Source: Charina bottae (lineage: Eukaryota; Chordata; Lepidosauria; Squamata; Charinaidae). From it: a stretch of DNA of 64,000 bases. Below, piece by piece: positions 23,409 to 34,161 of the stretch; positions within the stretch are counted from its first letter, which is position 1, and every line of letters begins with the position of its first letter. Both the position numbers and the translations under genes were made by a program. The stretch is taken from the NCBI GenBank assembly GCA_023362775.1, contig JALMGJ010000003.1:175498774-175562773 (forward strand), in the 5' to 3' direction. The notes under the pieces are model-generated. The model made no database searches, was not told the DNA's origin, and saw nothing but the letters and a program-made list of their open reading frames with translations.

Positions 23409-23869
23409 GGAAGTGTCAGAGGGAGCGAGCGGAGATGGAGCGGCCTGCCTCTCTCCTAGGCACCAGTGATCCACGTACTATGCAGTAAATAGACTCCAAA
23501 CAGAAGTTATATCAAATATCCTATTTACTTTATATACATATGTATTTACAGATCACTTCAAGTAACAAATGATACACCATCAACGATACAGCTTTCACGA
23601 GGTAAAATGGGAATAATGGGAAATGAGAATGTCCCTGTATATATAGTGAACCTGACCAATCACATTATAGGTCACTCTCGTTATTCACCACACCCAACCT
23701 AACTCTAAGCACCTGTTGAATGAGTCACACATGACACATCATTCCTACAACAATGGCTGCTAATTGGGTGACTGTGCAGAATATTTCACCTTTTACCTAG
23801 AAATCAAGCCTCTCTGTATAATTTATATCTAGAAGTAAATTCCTGGGTTTATCAAACCCCAACAGGAAG
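23409..23869 (-). mobile_element. Solo LTR with 5-bp duplication GGAAG
   Basis: 23414-23864 begins TGTCAG and ends CCCCAACA (TG...CA ends), flanked on both sides by GGAAG (23409-23413 and 23865-23869). On the minus strand ATTGG (near 23655) and CTATATATACAG (23635-23646) are placed like a promoter, so minus is the likely sense. There is no internal retroviral sequence; homologous recombination between two LTRs would leave this structure. Confidence 0.75.
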
Positions 23870-24844
23870 TATATGCTTTGACAACAGCATCAAAGAATGT
23901 GTGCAAGAAAGGTGACATAAATTAAAAGGCTGACCCTGTAGTCATTGAAGTACCTCTGATATTTGCCACACCAATCTGCCTCCTCTGCCCAGGATACAGA
24001 GTAGAAGTCCAGCAACTCTGCAGAGTTTGAGGAACCAGGCTAGAAGGTGCTCAAGGAAGAACATGAAATGCTTACTCATCTTGATTCACTGACCAAACTC
24101 CTATTGAGCATTTAGGAAGCCCATTTAGTACCAGGAAGAGAAAACCTCATCTTTTTTTATCCCATCACTACTCATTCAATTGGATGGAAAAAGAATTTGC
24201 CTTAGACTTTCTTTCAAAGGAGAAGAAAATTCCAAACAAATGCAGAAAATCAGGTGTGATGTTCTGGCACTTAATTACTGTAATTACAAAATGGTCAAGA
24301 GGGATATGTGAATGTCCTGTCCATTATATAAGCTAACGCCTCCAATGGTCTGCAGAATCCCTAACTTCCCACATTTCAATTAAATGCTAAAGAAATCATA
24401 TGGGAACTCCTCCCATTGTTTTGTTTTCTCTGTTTTTCCAGTAGCAGTGCTATTGTTAGTCCTAAGGGGGAAGAAGTCCTATTGCTTGAGAAATTGCTGG
24501 AGAATCTCTCCTTCCCCTGGAGAATTTTGGAAAATGCTTCTACTCAATTACTTTGCCCACAGATAGATGAATTATTTTCAAAAAAAAAAAAAAACACCAT
24601 ATGAGCCCAGTTCTAACCAGGTCTATTTGTCAAAAATGTTTTAAATTAAGCCTGATACAGTGTCTTCCTCATCCCCCTCATGAACCACCAGACAATTCAA
24701 ACAGAGGTAAGGAACAGTTCAGGACCATGAGAGGGCTTAAATCCTCTGCAGGCAGAATGGCACTTATAACTTTTTGGACAATAACTAACACTTCTGGTTG
24801 GGTCTGGAAATATATTACTAACCAGCTTAACTAAAATGGGAGTA

Positions 24845-24945
24845 CAGTAAAATCTTGCTTGAATGGACCTGCATTTAGTGGACTTCAGATACAATAGACA
24901 ACATTTGCATCCAAACATCATTGCAAAATAACATTGTATTGTTGT
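24845..24945 (+). repeat. pogo/Tigger-like terminal fragment
   Basis: CAGTAAAATCTTGCTTGAAT followed by TTTAGTGGACTTCAGATACA resembles the end of a Tigger/pogo-type DNA transposon. A related stretch is near 30335-30400 (TGGATTTAATGGACATTCAG). No second end was found. Confidence 0.4.
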
Positions 24946-25299
24946 ACCTGAAATGGCCCTAACAATTAATATAAATTAATGTAATCTGTATCCATCTATA
25001 TCAGGGGTCGGCAAACTTTTTATGCCAGGAGCCATTTTGACATGCTCATGCACATTTTGAAATGCTCGAGAGCCAGGGGGCGGGGTTTGCGGGCAGGGGC
25101 CAATCGCGTGGAAGGGGGTGGGGTTTGCGGGCGGGGGCCAATCGCGTGGAAGGGTCGGGGGCTCACGGAGCTTGGGACACAACCTTAGCCGGCAGCCCTC
25201 TGTGGCCCGCCTTTCCCCACACTGCTGGGATGGGTGGCCGGTTCTCTGCCAAGACGTGCCGCATCCCAAACAGAGCCCCAATCCCACCAGGGCCTTCCT

Positions 25300-26720
25300 T
25301 CGCCCGCCACGCTCTACCGAAGAGTAGCCAGAGCAGCCTCACTGCAAAGAGGGGACATTGCCCTTCTTGTTCAGGTTCACCTTGGGAGCTGCTGCTGCTG
25401 GCGACATGTCTGGGCGAGGCGCGCGGGCCGAGCTGCCCGTCAATCCCCCCACCCCGCTGTTCGGCGTCCTCTCCCCCCACTATCCCGAGCCCTGCGGCAG
25501 CCGGGGGAGCCGAGCAAGGCTCCGTTCCGGCGGGGCAACTGTAGCGACCGGAGGCGGCCAAGGGGGAGAGCAGGCGGCTCTTCGCCCTCGGCACGCCGCG
25601 GGGCCAGACGAGCCTCCGGCTGCTGCTTCCGGCGCCCGTGGCCTCTTCGCTGCTGCCGCCGCCTCCTCCTTTTGCCTGCGCCGCTCTCCGTTACCCACAC
25701 GACCCCCACCGATCCAAGTCAAGTCGGGGCGGAGGGCGGCTGCTCGGAACGGGACGTCCCCATTGTGCCTCGGGTGCTCCTGGGTCCCCGTTGGTGGAGC
25801 TCGCGAAGCAGCAGGAAACCCAATTCCCCCCGCGTTTGCCTTCCAGGGGGAGCCTCGAGCATCACCGCCCCCTTCTCTGGCGGGGCCTTCCCGGGCAGTC
25901 GAAGTGGGTCCTTGCCTTCACTTTCCCGGGGATCCCTTCCCCAGGCAAGGATTCCGAGGCTGGAAGCGCGCCAGGGAAGTTTTGCTAGACCGGGAGCCCG
26001 TCGAGGGCGGCGCCTGTTGCGCTTTGGATTCCTCGCTCGTTCTCTGTTCGTGGGGCGGGGCAACTCCCCTCCCCCCATAAGCCACATGCCGGGACGCAGC
26101 GTTGCCCCGCCCTGCCCCCTTCTGCCTCTCGGGTTTTTTCTGGCGAGCCACTTTTGGAGCTCAGGGTGATGCCCGGGCAGCCCGGGGTGGGCGCGTGTCC
26201 AGGCCCGCGGGCGAGCGTTGAAACATTTTCCCTGCGCTTCGGTTCTGTCCCTGGGAGCCTCGTTCCCACGTGACACTTTCTCATTCTCGTTCAGAGGCGA
26301 GGCAGCGAATGAAGTCCGGGGACTAACAAGTTCAGTGGTCTCCTTCGATTCGGATTCTTCCCTTCCCTTCCCTCTTGGAGAGACCCAAGTTCCACCCCGA
26401 GGGCTGACCTCCAGTCTGAGGCCGTTCCCCAAAGCGTCCCTTTCCGAAAGGATTCGAAATGGGCCTAGCGTCTGCTTCGCCGGGTTAGGAGGCCGGAGGG
26501 GAGGCGTCGCTGGAGCGGATTCTGCTGCTCCGCCTGGCCTCGCCAGCTGCATCTCCCAGCAGGTAGGCAGGCAGGCAGGCAGCAGGCGCGGGTTCAGAAG
26601 GCCGGGGATCGCCCGGGTCGGCTGTACTGTCAGCGTAATTGAGGTTAATGCTTCCTGTGCCGCTGCGGGATTATTAAATTAATATTATCACACCACGAAT
26701 CCTAATTAGAAGTTTAAAAA
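25300..26720. other. CpG-island-like interior of the hAT, origin unknown
   Basis: Dense CpG, G+C-rich, non-repetitive sequence. Long frames occur on both strands (for example 25358-26080 plus, 25719-26552 minus), as expected for stop-poor GC-rich DNA; none has a domain I recognise. The last 100 bases turn AT-rich with TAATTAG/TTAATATTA words, unlike the rest. Could be a captured vertebrate promoter and exon, or simply old element sequence. Confidence 0.4.
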
Positions 26721-26958
26721 AAGCTCCGGGAAGCCCCCGGGTCGATTGCGCCGACGGCGGCTCGCCTCTTCCCTTCTCCCTCGCCACGTTCGGGCGTTGA
26801 GGCCAGGCAAAGCCGGGCAGCCGCGCAGGGGCGAGGTGGGGAGTCCCGCTCCTGCGCCTACCGCCACATCCATCCGTTCCCGGCCTCTCCCCACGTCCGG
26901 CGGGTGCCCATGCTGGAATCCCCGCGACCCGGAGCCAGCGACTGCTCGGAGGGCCCCA

Positions 26959-27060
26959 GCGCGAACCCTGGGGAAGAAACAGAGACGCTGATTGGTGGAG
27001 GCGTCCTTCCTTCTGAGCCTCCACCAATCAGCGTCTCTGTTTCTTCCCCAGGGTTCGCGC
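26959..27060. repeat. 44-bp perfect inverted repeat with ATTGG/CCAAT
   Basis: Arms 26959-27002 and 27017-27060 are exact reverse complements around a 14-nt loop. Each arm carries a CCAAT-box core (ATTGG at 26991, CCAAT at 27024). Homologous to the promoter-like blocks in the hAT at 9045 and the LTR at 31345. Confidence 0.93.
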
Positions 27061-27190
27061 CAAGCCTGCTGCTTCCGGAGACCGGCTTTCCGGATGTCGG
27101 GCGGCAGACAGAGAGAGAGAGAGCCAGAGCCGAGGGGCCAAAGAGCCAGATCTGGCTCAAGAGCCGCCATTTCCGACCCTTGATCTATAT

Positions 27191-27639
27191 CATTTGTACA
27201 ACTATGCAATGACATAAATAGAGTCAAAGAGAAGGAAAACAGAGACTGCAGATTCTGTCCTATTTTGGGGGGACCACCCACATAAGACACAAGGCAGGAG
27301 ATTAGGTGACTCCACCTGTGGTGAGAGGCAGACTAGGGGTGAACCCCAACCAACATTCGGTTGTCTGAGGGGTAGGGGCTCTAGTATTGTGACATAGAAG
27401 GGTGTATACATTTGTATGCATGGGTGGTTTACAGTGTTGGAAATGAGAGACCCAGCTGAGTGTTTTCGAATAAGGGATCTGATTGAGTGAGTGAGTGAGT
27501 GAGTGAGTGAGTGAGTTATGGAAATGAAGGCTCCCTTCTAGCTGCAAACGGAGGGGAGTGGAGGGCTAGTCAACCCAAACAGGAGATGCCAGGGACAGTT
27601 ACATTATTGCAGAGTTGGGGTGAAGAAGATACGATATGG
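27191..27639. other. Non-coding lead-in with a (GAGT)n microsatellite
   Basis: Contains (GAGT)n at about 27484-27516. The remainder is not recognised; it may be decayed L2 5' sequence. Confidence 0.5.
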
Positions 27640-30180
27640 ATCATCAGGTGGGCTGTTACAAGGGAAGGGAGATCTCTTATTTAGTAGTGAACTCAACTTC
27701 CAACCCAATGGCTCTATCTCAGATGGTCAGATTGGTGAAGATCTTATCCTCAAGATGCTGATGGTTAATGCTAGGTCTGTTTGCAACAAGACCACCTTAA
27801 TCTACAACTTGGTGGTAGATGAGACAGAGACAAGGCATGCATTACTGAAACATAGTGTCACCTTGTCTGGTATCTGCCCAGCTGGGTATTGCTGATTGTG
27901 AGAGACACCTTATCTGTGGGACTCTGCTCCTGAGACACCAGGGTATGAATGCCCATATATTGGCCTGAAGAGACAAGCTTCAGATCTTACTGGGGTACTG
28001 GCTCCCCTGCTGCCCAGCAGGATTCCTCCCCAGGCTTCTGGAACTGGTCTCTGGGCTGAAGGTGGAGAAGCCCTACCTTTTGGTGTTGGGGGATTTCAAG
28101 CTCCATAGGGACTGACTCCATATTCTAGGGACTGGCTCCACTAGGGCTGGCAGTTCATGGCTTCCATGGTAACCATGGGCTTACCTCAGGTAATCTCAAA
28201 CCCAACATATGTAGGCAGTCATACATTTGTAATGGGCAGAAGGAATAACCTTGAGGAACAGGAGGAAGAGCTGCAACTAAGAAGATGGTCAGATAAAAGA
28301 AATCTGAGTCCAGGGCAGAAGTGTAACCCAAGTAAGCATCTCAGACAAGACCCTCCCTAGTTCTCATGAAGACAAAGGGAGGGAGGGGGGACGCACATTC
28401 CGACTTGCAAGGTTCTGTTATTGTAACCTTATAATAAAAGTAGTATTAACGTTCATAACTTTGGTTTCCTAATCTGGTCTACCTTGAATGACTGACAACA
28501 TTAGACTTCAGTTTTGTCTCAGCAGAAGCAGTGTGATCTGGATATGGAGAGAATTCCTATCACCCTATTGCCCTGGCCAAATCACGCCCTAATCTAGTTG
28601 CCATTGAGCCACATGTAACCTCTGTGGGGCAGTGGGAACAGTTCAGATTATCTGCCACAGAAACCTAATGGAGCCTTTTGGTTTCCAGGAGGTTATTGGG
28701 GAGTTTCCCAACTCTCTGGCAGGCAGCTCAGTTCAGTGCCTGTTAAACCACTGGCAATGGGAGGCAAGGCCGGAACTGGACTCAAACGACCTCAAATGGC
28801 TTCTTTCTGGGGGTTGATCCTGGTTGGCAAGATGATTTCCTGAGGCCCTACAGGAGATGAAATGCCAGAACCAATACTTGGAATACTAGTAGAGAGAAGC
28901 TCAATGTGAATTTGACTGGTATGTGCACAAGAAAGAAAAAGCAGGCTCACGATTCCTCCCTTTTTGTGTCGGGAGGATGTTGTCCAGCAGCCTTGTTTAG
29001 GGTGACCAACTTCCTTTCTCCCACTTGGCCCCTGTGATGAATTTGAACAGCATTTTGCCAACAAAGTCATTCGGGTTCGCCAAAGGTTTTATTCTTCATG
29101 GGCAGAGTCTTTGGTGATGATTAGAACACTGTCTTGGTATCTGGGCCTCCTTTTGGTCTATGACCTCCAAAGAAGAGAATGGGTTGCTGTCTGGAGTATC
29201 CTCTGCCATATCTTGTTTGGACCCCTGCTCATCCTAGCTGCTGCGAGGAGTGGGTGGAGAAGTGACCACCTGAGTCCGTGAGATCGTGTAATGCCTGTCT
29301 GCAGAAGGGGGCTGTCAACAGTGCTAAAGGAGGCTCTAATTCTTCCCCTTTCGAAGAGACCATTATTCAATCCTGTAGTCTTAAATGACTACTTTTTGAA
29401 AAAGGTGATTGAAACAATGGATCAGCTATGCAGCAGCCTAGAAGAAGCAAATTATTAGGACTCTTTTCAGTCAGGGTTCATATACCGGCATAGGACTGAG
29501 ACAGCTTTGGTCACTCTCCTGGATGGTAATTGTCGAGACCTGGATGGGAGTAGTGTACCTCTCCTGGTCTTCTTGGTGGCTTTTGATACCATCACCCATG
29601 GATCTTAATGGACCATCTATGGGGGTTAGGAAAGGAGGCACTATCTTACAGTGGTTCTACTCCTTCCTCAGTGGATGGTTCCAGTCTGTTTGGTGGTAGG
29701 GAAGAAAAGTTAGCCTGGTGGCCCTTGCTTTTTAACATCTATATGAATCTGTTGGGGAAGATCATCTGACAGTTTGGGGTGCTCCATCATCAGTATGCTC
29801 GTGATGCCTAATTGTACATTGCCACTCCAGGTTGTAGGGGAGATGCTGTCAATGTTCTGTCCCAGTGTAAGAGGCTGGATAGGAGAGAATAGACTAAAGT
29901 TGAATCCAAGCAAGACAGAGCTCACTGTTGTCTCTGGATGGGCAGGCTCTACCTCTGAAGGAGCAGGTTCGCAGTTTGGGGATCCTTCTGGACTCATGGA
30001 TCCTGCTTGAACAGCACATGGAGGCTGTGGAAGAGGGGCCTTTTGCCCAGCTTTGGCTGGTGCACCAATTGTGGTCTTATCTGGTGTAGGAGGACATGGT
30101 AAAGTAACTCACACTTCATTGCCATCCAGACAGATTACTGCAAAGCACTTTACATGGGGTTGCCTTTAAAAATTATTCAG
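27640..30180 (+). mobile_element. L2-clade LINE, long but heavily decayed ORF2
   Basis: Endonuclease: MLMVNARSVCNKTTLIYNLV near 27759, a PFGVGGFQAP-like GDFN site near 28085, MASMVTMGLPQVISNPT near 28157. Middle: MEPFGFQEVIGEFPNSLAGS near 28670. RT: SGFIYRHRTETALVTLLDGN near 29470, a degraded AFDTITHG block near 29580, FNIYMNLLGK near 29735, HQYARDA in place of the YADD catalytic site near 29790, KLNPSKTEL near 29900. Stops and frameshifts are many. In live L2 elements these domains nick DNA and copy element RNA. Age is greater than that of the Bov-B copy. Confidence 0.88.
28295..28520. mobile_element. Possible LTR-like insertion in the L2
   Basis: The L2 frame is lost between the EELQLRRWSD block (28290) and sequence resuming near 28640. 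The gap holds ATAATAAAAG (28430) and ends near TTGAATGACTGACAACA, which looks LTR-like. No target duplication could be set, so it is tentative. Confidence 0.3.
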
Positions 30181-31232
30181 AAATAACACCTCATACAGAC
30201 TGTAGTGTGTTCATGGATTTCTGAAGCTTGGAGTATGTAACACCAGTACTTTCATTCTTTTTTTCATATCTTGTACCCTAGTGAGAATCTTGAGATTACA
30301 GCAGGCTATACATTCATTCAATCAATCAATCATGCAAATTCCATAAATTTGGATTTAATGGACATTCAGGTATAACAGACACACTTGCCTCCTCCTCTGG
30401 GGAGCAAAGTAAAAACTGATTCACCTAAAGCAAATAATACATTTAACTCAATAAATGGGGGATAAATGAACTCCTAGTTTTATTATTCTGATCATTTCAC
30501 ATATGCACCAACAGATTTAATTGGGAGTGAGTCTTATTGCACTCAATGGAAATTGTTTCTGAGTGCTCAGATCAGTATAGGAATGCCCACCACCTTCCCC
30601 AGGGGAAAGAAAGAGAAACAAACAATATGGGACACCTTTAAAACCTTTTCATCTCCTTCAAATAAAACATTGTTTGGGTTTTGCAAGCTATTCCTAAAAA
30701 GAAAAGAAAGAGAAAGGAGGAGAGGGGAACATTTTAAAAAGATCCCAAGGATTCATTTACTCTGTAAAACAAAGAAGAAACCCAGTTCTTTTTTGCAGAT
30801 ACTCAGCTTCTGTCCATTATAATAGCAGCCTCTCAACATTAAAAACAACAAAAACAACAAAAAACAGGGTTTTCTGGGTGAAAGAAACAACAGCTGCTCT
30901 GCTTCTCTTCTCCTCTGAACAATTTCATCTTACTCACCCATCCAACCCCTCTGCCAAAGCATCCAATTTTGTGGTGAGTGGGAGAAATGGTCAATTCAGG
31001 CCAACACTAACTGAAAGCTTATATCCCAAGAAATCACCCACGCATACATACACATGCATCCTATCAACAACACCAGGAGCATTTCTGATTTCTCTCAATT
31101 AAGCTTCAGTTTCTTAGCCTTCCTCCAGCCACTATTCCTATCAATTTCCATTTCTTGGTATCAATAGCTTCCTTGGAATTGGATGGAAAGGACTGAGAGA
31201 GGGAGATAATACAACTGACCACACACACGTGG
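30181..31232. other. Non-coding; pogo-like fragment and A-rich DNA
   Basis: Near 30335-30400 a fragment resembles the one at 24845. The rest is AT-rich with no supportable gene. Confidence 0.45.
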
Positions 31233-31344
31233 ATGGCTGTCAGGATGGAGGCTGAGTCCAAGGAGTCCGATCTAGAAATAGAAGGGCTGATAACAATAGA
31301 AACGGGAAAGAATGGAGTTGGTGCGAAAATTGAATTAGGTTCAG

Positions 31345-31490
31345 AGCAGCTGATTGGAGGCAGCCCAGAAGGAGACTCGCCTCCACCTATTAGTGCACGA
31401 GAATGGTGGTGGGAAAGGCGGGCAGAGCAACGCGAGGCACGATTGGCTCCCACTCACAAACGGCGCGAAAAGCAAAGAGATAAAAGGCGA
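31345..31490 (+). promoter_or_regulatory. LTR promoter-like block
   Basis: ATTGG and a diverged CCACCTATTA form the inverted module (31353-31392), then another ATTGG (31442) and GATAAAAGG at 31479. A start site about 25-30 bases past the TATA-like box would be expected. Inferred only. Confidence 0.5.
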
Positions 31491-31569
31491 GCGCAGTGTG
31501 CACCCATTGCCGGAGACAACCATTCACGTTCCGTTCAGCTTCCTGGAGTGAACCACAATCCCGTCGCCA

Positions 31570-32170
31570 CGCCAGAATCTCCGCTCGGACCTCATCTCGC
31601 TTCCACGCCAGAGCTTTGCCATGCAGTCCCGCCAAGCCTCGTGTCGGAGCCCTGCCTCGTCGCCTCGCCACGTGCCGTGCCAGAACCCTGCCCCGCAGCA
31701 CAGCCACGCTTTGGGCCAGAACCTAGTCTTGCCGCCGCGCCCCATCCCGCGCTGGAATCCTGCCCAGCCTCCAGGTCCAGTCTCGTGCTGGAGTCTTGCC
31801 TTGCCTTCATGCCCAGCCTTGAGCCAGAACCTCACCTTGCAGCCACCGCACCCAGTCTCGTACCGGAATCGTACCTCGCAGTCGCGTCAAGCCTCGTGCC
31901 GGAAACTTGCCTTGCTTTCGCACCAAGCCCTGAGCTGGAACCTCGCCTTGCAGCCGCTGTGCCCCGTCCCATGCTGGAATCGTCCTTCGCAGTCACTTCA
32001 AGCCTCATGCCAGAATCTTGCCTTGCCTTTGCTCCAAGCCTTGAGCCGGAACCTCGCCCTGCAACCGCCGCACCAAGCCTCGTGACGGAGCTGCGCCCCG
32101 CCACCGCGTCAAGCCTCATACCGGAGCTGTTCCTCGCCACAGTGCCAAGCACCACATCAGAACCTTGCAT
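31570..32170 (+). repeat. 39-bp (13-codon) minisatellite within the LTR
   Basis: Imperfect tandem units of 39 bp, with some of 36 bp, typified by CCAAGCCTTGAGCCGGAACC and CTCGCCTTGCAGCCGCC. Because the unit is a multiple of three, one frame stays open for 321 codons and reads as a repeated PSLEPEPRLAAAA-like peptide. Units show mixed variants, suggesting unequal exchange. Confidence 0.85.
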
Positions 32171-32519
32171 AGCAGCCATGTGTTGGTTACCCGCGTGAGC
32201 GCCAACCAGGAACGGATCACCGCAGGCCACCTGGACTCTGTGAGCACCTCGTGTCACCTTTGTTTCTCTATTTTGTGTGTTTTAATTGTAAATAAAGGAC
32301 TTTATCCACACCTTCCTGCTTCGAGTCTTAGTTGGGACAGGACAATGGCCCTCTTGATCACCTCCCTAGTTTCTGTGGGGACAGGATTAAGCCTGATGAG
32401 CCATCATAGGAGAGGGTGTCAAGAAGATATTCCCAGAACCAAGTCCCTGCCCCAGCTGCCATCCCAAGGTCCAACCAATTCTTCCTTCCACTGACTTAGC
32501 AAAATAAGCTTCAAACAAT

Positions 32520-32718
32520 CTTTTCTCTCGAAGAGAATATTTGTAGCTTAGGGTTGAACTGTGGAGTCCTTCATTGCCAGACTAGGCAACATCTTCAGTG
32601 CGAAACACGAAGTTTTGCCTAGTCATGGACATGAAGATGTTGCCTAGTCTGGCAATGAAACATCTGCAAGAAAACAACAAGGCTCAGAGAGCAGCAAGGA
32701 CTCCACAACCTTTTCTCT
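32520..32718. mobile_element. Short Penelope-like inverted-repeat copy
   Basis: Related to 59340-60024: AGAGAATATTTGTAGCT.AGGGTTGAAC starts it and GGACTCCACA ends it, with inverted arms containing GCCTAGTCTGGCAATGAA. CTTTTCTCT lies at 32520-32528 and 32710-32718 (9-bp duplication). The left arm is shortened, and the hammerhead-like core in the right arm has lost its first C. Confidence 0.65.
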
Positions 32719-32768
32719 TTCACGCACAAACCACAAGCAGGTTTCAATTCATTACATTCAACAGTAAA

Positions 32769-32783
32769 TGGGGGGGGGGGGGA
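32769..32783. repeat. Poly(G) tract
   Basis: Run of about 14 G after AAATG; a likely assembly or length-polymorphic site. Confidence 0.9.
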
Positions 32784-32879
32784 AGGAATGCATGAACAAA
32801 GTAAAATTACAACAAAACTGACAGTTAATGAATTGGTTTTTAACTGATCAATGTCAAATGAACTAAATGACAACATAAT

Positions 32880-34120
32880 GTGCAAAGCTATGGTGGTCAG
32901 GATGTTATCCTGAACTCTCACCACCCCTCACCAGCACCGAACATGCAAACAGAGAAAATGGAGAGAGAAATGAGTTCCATGAGAAGTCAGATTTCGAATC
33001 TGCAAGGGACAGTTGAGCAGCTGCTTCGGAAATTGAACCTGGGGGCGGCGGGCCGCGCCACAGAGACGAGACCCAGGACAGAGGTCTGCCTGTCTAGAAG
33101 AGAGGAAAGCAGCGACGCCGAGATGGAGGGGGAACACAAAGTGGTCACTCACCCCCCTTACGGTCAGTGCCAGGCAAGATCACCAAGTGGTACTCCAGAA
33201 GGGAGTGGGATCTTTGGAGGTTTAAAGCTAAAGTTCACTGGGGACCCCAAGAACCTAGCTTGCTTCTTAACCCATGTGAGGGGGTTCATGAAGGAGTTTG
33301 AGGCAGTGTTCCCCATAGAAGACGCCAAAGTTCAGCACATTTCGGCTCAACTCGAAGGGAAAGCAGCGGACTGGCTTGTGGAATTGCACGATGCCGAGTT
33401 GCCAGAGCTAGCAGATTTCCAGAGTTTCACGAGCACTTTGAGGGAAAGGTTCGAAGACCCTCTCTCCAGGATGAGAGCAAAGACAAGCTTACAACACATT
33501 AAACAGGGAAACAGGTTGGTTTCCGAATATGTCATGGAATTCAGGAGACTGCCTGGAAAGTTGACAGATTGGCCAGAGTCACTAAAAGTTGAGTACTTCC
33601 AAGAAGGCTTACACCGCGAGATTTTAGAGTGGTCTCTACCTAGAGGGAATCCTGGAAACCTGTGGGGGTGGATTTGCCTAGCGGGCAAAGTGAAAGACAT
33701 GAGAATCCATGTTAGGTGCAAGCAGAGGGTCCAACCAACTCAAAGGAGGCAAGTGGTGCCGGACGTTCATCCCGCAAGGAAGGGACCACGTAGATCGTGG
33801 ACTGAAGAAAAAGAATGCCGCGTGAGAAAAGGTTTGTGTTTCAAGTGTGGCCAAGAGGGCCATTGAGCGAGAAGCAAGACGTGAGACAACAGCACCAGAA
33901 CCCCAAGGCCGAAAAGCAGAGGATCAGCCGCCAGCACACTGGAGGAAAGAATTTTCCACCTCCCTTTTGGACGAGAGGATCCAACCAAGCAATCCAACAC
34001 CAAAGACAGATCAAGGAACACTGCCATCATGTTGGTTGATTCGAAACTGGGGAGATCTAGAAATTGTGAGACGAAGGGAGGGGTTGTCAAGCTGCGGATC
34101 CCCGATGGGTGGGACCTGAA
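32880..34120 (+). pseudogene. Ty3/gypsy-type gag, broken in the zinc knuckle
   Basis: A 328-codon frame (32880-33866) carries, in order, a short coiled-coil-like segment (about residues 21-50), a gag capsid-like region (FTGDPKNLACFLTHVRGF to LHREILEWSLPRG, about residues 110-255) and the start of a CCHC knuckle, CFKCGQEGH, where a stop replaces the expected residue. The frame continues after the stop for about 80 codons and then decays; no protease or polymerase follows. No LTR brackets it, and its relation to the solo LTR upstream is unknown. A domesticated gag gene is the alternative, but the truncated knuckle argues against it. Described only as a dead retroelement remnant. Confidence 0.8.
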
Positions 34121-34161
34121 GATTTTAATTATTGGTTTGCACAGGCTCCCTTCATTCAAGT

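Larger units (their letters stand above)
24994..27190. mobile_element. 2.18-kb CpG-rich hAT-bounded element
   Basis: Termini CAGGGGTCGGCAAAC (25002) and TTTCCGACCCTTG (to 27182) are inverted repeats, and a perfect 8-bp ATCTATAT lies on both sides (24994-25001 and 27183-27190), diagnostic of hAT. The subterminal region has two 38-bp tandem units with CCAAT and GC-box-like motifs (25079-25154). No transposase is visible. The interior, about 25300-26950, is CpG-island-like and unlike the surrounding DNA, with overlapping long open frames in several phases. It may be captured host promoter/first-exon sequence. Confidence 0.85.
31233..32349 (+). mobile_element. Solo LTR, Ty3-like, with 5-bp duplication ATGGC
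   Basis: 31238-32344 begins TGTCAGGA and ends GGGACAGGACA, with ATGGC on both sides (31233-31237, 32345-32349). Inside are ATTGG boxes (31353, 31442), GATAAAAGG (31479-31487) as TATA-like signal, and AATAAA (32291-32296) near the 3' end, in promoter-to-poly(A) order. At 1,107 bp it is long because of a 39-bp minisatellite between the two signals. No primer-binding site follows, so it is a solo LTR. Confidence 0.88.

Noticed and set aside
25234..26169. Long overlapping frames on both strands of the CpG-rich core
   Set aside because: Several frames and both strands are open at once, as expected from GC-rich, stop-poor DNA; no domain recognised.
31233..32198. 321-codon frame as a protein gene
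   Set aside because: It lies within a solo LTR, spans the LTR edge and target duplication, and is kept open by a 39-bp tandem repeat.
31238..34120. LTR and gag as one provirus
   Set aside because: The LTR has its own matching duplications on both sides and no primer-binding site after it, and an unrelated Penelope-like copy lies between.
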